DNA of 63,135 nt from Neocallimastix lanati (nom. inval.) (lineage: Eukaryota; Neocallimastigomycota; Neocallimastigomycetes; Neocallimastigales; Neocallimastigaceae): the NCBI GenBank assembly GCA_016946835.1, contig JACVTC010000279.1:1-63135 (forward strand). Reading direction: 5' to 3'. The notes beneath the pieces are model-generated. The model was not told the origin of the DNA and searched no databases. It was given only the letters and a program-made list of their open reading frames with translations. Position 1 is the stretch's first letter. Each line of letters starts with the position of its first letter. Below are positions 58,430-63,135 of this stretch, piece after piece. The translations under genes and the position numbers were made by a program.

Positions 58430-59739
58430 AAAGAAAGAAAAAACCATAATAAAAAATATTATTGTTTCTATCTTTCTAAAATTTAGCCTTTTACTAAGTA
58501 AAAAAAGCGTAACAAAAAAATTCTTATATTCTTATATTCTTATATTCTTGTATTTTTTTTTTTTTTTTTTTTTATTTTTTATTTTTTTCTTTCTTTCTTA
58601 TTTTTTTTAAATTAAAAAATATATATATAATATTGTTTTTAATTTTATAAATTTTAGCCTTTTACAATTAAAAAAAGAAAAAAAAAATTCTTCTCCTCCT
58701 TTTCATCACTTTTTTTTTTAGTTTTATTTTATTTTATTCTTTAAAAAAAATAATATAAAAAAATAATTTTAAATAAAAAAGAAAGAAAAATAATTATTTC
58801 TTTTTATCTTTCTAAAATAGAAAAAAAAATTCCCCTTTCTTCTCAACATCTTTTAATTTTATTTCATTTTATTTTATTTTTTTTTTATTATTTAAAATAA
58901 AAATAATAAAAAAAAATTAATAAAAAAAAAAAAAAGAAAGAAAGAAAAATATTTATTTCTTTTATCTTTCTAAAGAAGAAAAAAAAAAAAAAGAAAAAAA
59001 AAAGAAAAAAATTTCCCCTCTTCCTCTCATCATTTTTTAATTCTCTCTTTTTTTTTTTTTTTATTTTATTTTCTTTTTAAAATAAAATAATTTAAAATAA
59101 AAATAGAAAAAAAAAAATAAAAAAAATAAAAAGAAAAAAGAAAAAAATTATTTCGTTTATCTTTCTAAAATAGAAAAAAAAAAAAAAAAAAAAAAAAAAA
59201 AGAAAAAAATTCCCTCTTACTTTCATCATTTTTTAATTTTTTTTTTATTTTTATTTTATTTTTCTAAAGTAGAAAAAAAAAAAAAAAAATTCCCCTCTTC
59301 CTCTCATCATTTTTTAATTCTTTTTTTATTTTTATTTTATTTTTTTTTTTTTAAAAATAAAATAATTTAAAATAAAAATAAAAAAAAAATAAAAAAAAAA
59401 AAAAGACAAAAGAAAAATATTATTTCGTTTATCTTTCTAAAATAGAAAAAAAAAATCCCCTCTTACTTTCATCTTTTTTTAATTTTTTTTTTTTTTATTT
59501 TTATTTTAAATTATTTTATTTTTAAAATAAAATATTTTAAAATAAAAATAATAAAAAAATTAATAAAAAAAAAAAAAAAAAAAAAAGAAAGAAAAATATT
59601 TATTTCTTTTATTTTTCTAAAATAGAAAAAAAAAAAAAAAAAAAAATTTCCCCCTCTTCCTCTCATCATTTTTTAATTTTTTTTTTATTTTTATTTTTAT
59701 TTTATTTTTAAAATAAAATAATTTAAAATAAAAATAATA
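58430..59739. repeat. About 175-bp tandem repeat of element A3
   Basis: Landmarks TATTTCTTTTATCTTTCTAA and CCCCTCTTCCTCTCATCATT recur about six times with variable spacing. One unit (about 59220-59330) is internally deleted. Confidence 0.82.
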
Positions 59740-59754
59740 GGGGTTAGGGTTAGG
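59740..59754 (+). repeat. Interstitial telomeric tract 7
   Basis: GGGGTTAGGGTTAGG then TTTTAAATTC of B3. Confidence 0.88.
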
Positions 59755-62663
59755 TTTTAAATTCTTTTATTTATTTAAGATTTACAAAGTATTACATGTA
59801 TTTGATAAATATAATAATTACAAGAATAAAATATAATAATATAAAAATTATTTAAAGTATTTACTAAATATAACTATTATAAGAATTAATAAGTAATTTG
59901 AAATATTAAATATTATTACTAAGTTAAAATTAATAAAGATTTAACTAACTAATAAAATTATTTAATATTAAAATATTTAAAGTTTGATAAAAAATATAAA
60001 TTTAAAGTTATTAAAATTTTGATCAAAAATAAATTTAAAGTTATTAAAGTTTTGATCAAAAGTAAATTAAAGTATTTAAAATTTTGATTAAAAAGTAAAA
60101 CGGATATACTAAATATGTCCATTATCTAAAAAAGGAAAATATTCTAATTAACTATATCTAAGAGAAAATTTATGAAAATTTAACTAACTTAAAATTCGTA
60201 TACTGAAATCCCATGAGGAATTTCAATATCTTGACTATCTCTAAAAGGAAATATTAAAATAACTATTATTAAGTATTAATATCTATAAGTAAATATATCT
60301 AAAATAGATAATTATTATAAGTAAATAATTATATATGATAATAATCTAAGTATTATATAAGATATTAATCTAAGTATATAACTATAAAAAGTAATAATAA
60401 AAATATATAATTATATAATTATTAAAATAAATAATTATATAAATGAATAAAATATATAATTATAAATGAAATATAATTATATAATAAAATAAAAAATAAA
60501 AAATATAATTATTAAAATAAATAATTATATTAGATAATAATAAAAATATATAATTATAAGAAAATAATTATATAAGTGAATAAAATATAATAAAATATAT
60601 AATTATTATAAGCAAATAATTATATAAGTGAATAAAATATATAATTATTATAAGCAAATAATTATATTAGTGAAAAAAAAAATATATAATTATAAAAGAT
60701 ATATAAGTATATAATATAATAATAAAAATATATAATTATTAAAAGAAATAATTATATAAATAAATAATAAAATATATAATTATAAAAAGTATATAATTAT
60801 ATAAGTAAGTAAAAAGTATATAACTATTAAAAGAAATAATTATATAAGATAATGAAAAAATATATAATTATTTAAAAATAAATAATTATATAAGTAAATA
60901 AAAGTATATAATTATAAAAGATATATAATTATATAAGTAAATAAAAGTATATAATTATAAAAGATATATAATTATATAAGTAAATAAAAAGTATATAATT
61001 ATTTTAAGCAAATAATTATATAAGATAATGATAAAGAAAGTATATAATTATTTAAAATAAATAATTATATAAGTAAATAATAAAAATATATAATTATAAA
61101 AGGTATATAATTATATAAGATAATAAAAAGTATATAATTATTAAAAGAAATAATTATATAAGAAAAAAGAGAAGTATATATAATTATTTAAAGAAAATAA
61201 TTATATAAGAAATTAAAAAATATATAATTATAAAAGATATATAATTATATAATAAAATAAAATAAAAGTATATAATTATTAAAAGAAATAATTATATAAG
61301 ATAATAAAAAATGTATAATTACTTAAAGTAAATAATTATACAAGAAAAGAAAAGAAGTATATATAATTATTAAAAGAAATAATTATATAAGATAATAATA
61401 AAAAGTATATAATTATAAAAATATAAAATTATATAAAATGATAAAAGTTTATATAAAATTATATAAAATGATAAAAATTTATATAAAATTATATAAAATG
61501 ATAAAAGTTTATAATTATTATCTAAAGATAATAACTATAATAAAATAAGAGTTAATAATTAAAAAATAAAGGGTAAATAAAGTAAAGTAATTATTAACCA
61601 AAGTAAATAAAATAAATAAAAAAAGGTAAGGTTGAAAGAATAATAAAGGTTATAAAAATATAATTATTATAATGAAAAAAAATAAAAGGTATTATATAAA
61701 TATTTAAATTATTATGAAGACATAATAAAATAAGATATATATATATAGAGATAATTTATAAAAGATAATTTATAAAAGATAAAAATAAAAATAAAATAAA
61801 AAAAGAATAAAAGAAAATAAAAAATAAAATAATAATTATTCTTATGTTATTTATATATAATTAAATAAAAAGATTAAAAAAAAATAAATCTTTTAATAAT
61901 TTATATATAAAGGGAACACAAGAAAAATTTATAATAATTTATATATAAAGGGAACACAAGAAAAATTTTTAATATAAATTTTTTAAATATAAATATAAAA
62001 GAAGAATTATAATAAAAATTATAGAATTATATTAAAAGTAAAATAAAAGGATAACTATTGTAAAAGTTAAAAGGGTAAATAAAGAAAGGAAAAATTATAA
62101 AACTATATAATTAATAAAAATCTAATATGTAAATAAATAAAAAAAATATATTTTATACTAAATAAAAACTATATATAAAATAATTTAATTCTTTAATAAT
62201 AAATAATAAAATAATAATAAAAATTATTATAAAAATTATTTATTAAAAAATTATTAAATTATTTTATATAAGAGAAAAAAAAATAAAATATTAAAAATTA
62301 AATGAATTAAAAAGTGCACTTTTAAAATAATTATTTAACATTATTTGTTTTTATTCTTTTAAAATAGTTTTAATAATTATTTTAAAAGTGTAAATAAAAA
62401 AAAGTCAATAAAAAATTTTTTAATAACAATAAATAAAAATATAAAAAAAAATATAATTATTTAGAGTTATCAAAAATAATGTAGTACAAAAAATAAAAAT
62501 AAATTTTTTTGTACCGCAAAATATATATAATAATTAATAAATAGATAAATATGAATTACCGTTATGATATAAAAAGATTTATAATAAATATAATTATTTA
62601 ATAAAAAAAAAATAATTAAATAATAAACCATAATGTATTTTGGATTATACATTAGGAGAAAAA
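59755..62663 (+). repeat. Subtelomeric element B3 (most distal)
   Basis: 2.9 kb, matches B2 over its whole length and extends about 420 bp further (62240-62663) to the terminal telomere. Differences from B2 include a 38-bp tandem duplication around AGGGAACACAAGAAAAATTT (61911 and 61949) and a shorter A-run at about 60676. The last part (TTTTTGTACCGCAAAATATA at about 62505) is seen only here. The 60-codon minus frame at 62470-62652 is not supported. Confidence 0.9.
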
Positions 62664-63135
62664 GGGTTAGGGGTTAGGGGTTAGGGTTAGGGGTTAGGGT
62701 TAGGGGTTAGGGTTAGGGGTTAGGGGTTAGGGGGGGTTAGGGTTAGGGTTAGGGGTTAGGGTTAGGGGTTAGGGTTAGGGGTTAGGGGTTAGGGGTTAGG
62801 GTTAGGGTTAGGGTTAGGGTTAGGGGTTAGGGGTTAGGGGTTAGGGGTAGGGTTAGGGGTTAGGGGTTAGGGGGGTTAGGGGTTTAGGGGGTTAGGGGTT
62901 AGGGTTAGGGTTAGGGGTTTAGGGGTTAGGGTTAGGGGTTTAGGGTTAGGGGTTAGGGGTTAGGGGTTAGGGGTTAGGGTTAGGGGTTAGGGGGTTAGGG
63001 GGGGGGGGTTAGGGGTTAGGGTTAGGGTTAGGGTTAGGGTTAGGGTTAGGGGTTAGGGGTTAGGGGTTAGGGGTTAGGGTTAGGGGTTAGGGTTAGGGGT
63101 TAGGGGTTAGGGTTAGGGGTTAGGGGTTAGGGTTA
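62664..63135 (+). repeat. Chromosome-end telomere, mixed TTAGGG / TTAGGGG
   Basis: About 472 bp, running to the window end. TTAGGG and TTAGGGG repeats are intermingled in no fixed order, with a few TTTAGGGG, GGGGTAGGG, GGGGGGTTAGGG and one G-run of about 10. Orientation (G-rich strand to the right) fits a right-hand chromosome end. Confidence 0.97.

Larger units (their letters stand above)
55983..59739 (+). repeat. Subtelomeric element A3
   Basis: 3.76 kb, near-identical to A1 over the head, purine-rich block, T/A tract and AT-rich part. It then carries its own 175-bp type units (58430-59739) with different homopolymer lengths. Truncated within a unit (AATTTAAAATAAAAATAAT). Confidence 0.92.

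Overview
The window is the right-hand end of a eukaryotic chromosome. It is extremely AT-rich, dense in simple repeats, and ends in about 470 bp of TTAGGG/TTAGGGG telomere on the + strand. Base composition, a bacterial-type AAA-ATPase-like/PD-(D/E)XK (DUF1703) protein, Ty3/gypsy and MULE remnants, and poly-A/T runs fit an anaerobic gut fungus (Neocallimastigomycota). That assignment is inference from composition and gene content; there is no rRNA or marker gene to prove it.

Layout. 1-7.3 kb: decayed retroelements. A minus-strand Ty3/gypsy element with two LTR-like ends (506-1057, 3048-3606) keeps a fragment of its pol C-terminus. LTR-like repeats lie at 1-505, 4010-4446 and 5327-5722, the last two as an inverted pair. 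A second gypsy remnant (integrase end plus chromodomain-like tail) is at 6.5-7.3 kb. 7.3-14.8 kb: three copies of an AAA-ATPase-like/PD-(D/E)XK gene. One is intact (592 aa, 10638-12416) and two are broken. 15.6-17.0 kb: a broken MULE transposase with a FLYWCH-like zinc finger. 17.9-20.8 kb: an AAATA-rich minisatellite interrupted by a tRNA-derived SINE with a perfect 13-bp target-site duplication. 21.1-24.5 kb: one long minus-strand gene of unknown function (about 1,140 codons), split into five pieces by single-base frame changes, mostly at homopolymers or AT repeats.

24.56-63.1 kb: subtelomere. It is made of modular elements. At seven points a short + strand telomeric tract is followed at once by TTTTAAA and the head of an element: A1 (24.57 kb), B1 (50.69), B2 (51.03), C (53.49), A2 (54.03), A3 (55.98), B3 (59.75). 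Heads always start at the same base. Right ends differ and are cut by the next telomeric tract. A1 runs up to 26 kb with no internal telomeric tract and carries most of the satellite arrays (175, about 195, about 273, about 47 and about 76 bp units, plus AAATA arrays and foldback MITE-like elements). A2 and A3 are shorter copies of its first 1.9 and 3.8 kb. This reads as repeated cycles of chromosome-end truncation, telomere healing and re-extension seeded in telomeric repeats.

Convincing protein-coding content is limited to the 592-aa gene, the long unknown gene and the transposon or gene relics. The very long minus-strand reading frames in the AAATA arrays are artefacts of stop-free pentamer repeats. 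Identity statements come from reading by eye, not from alignments.
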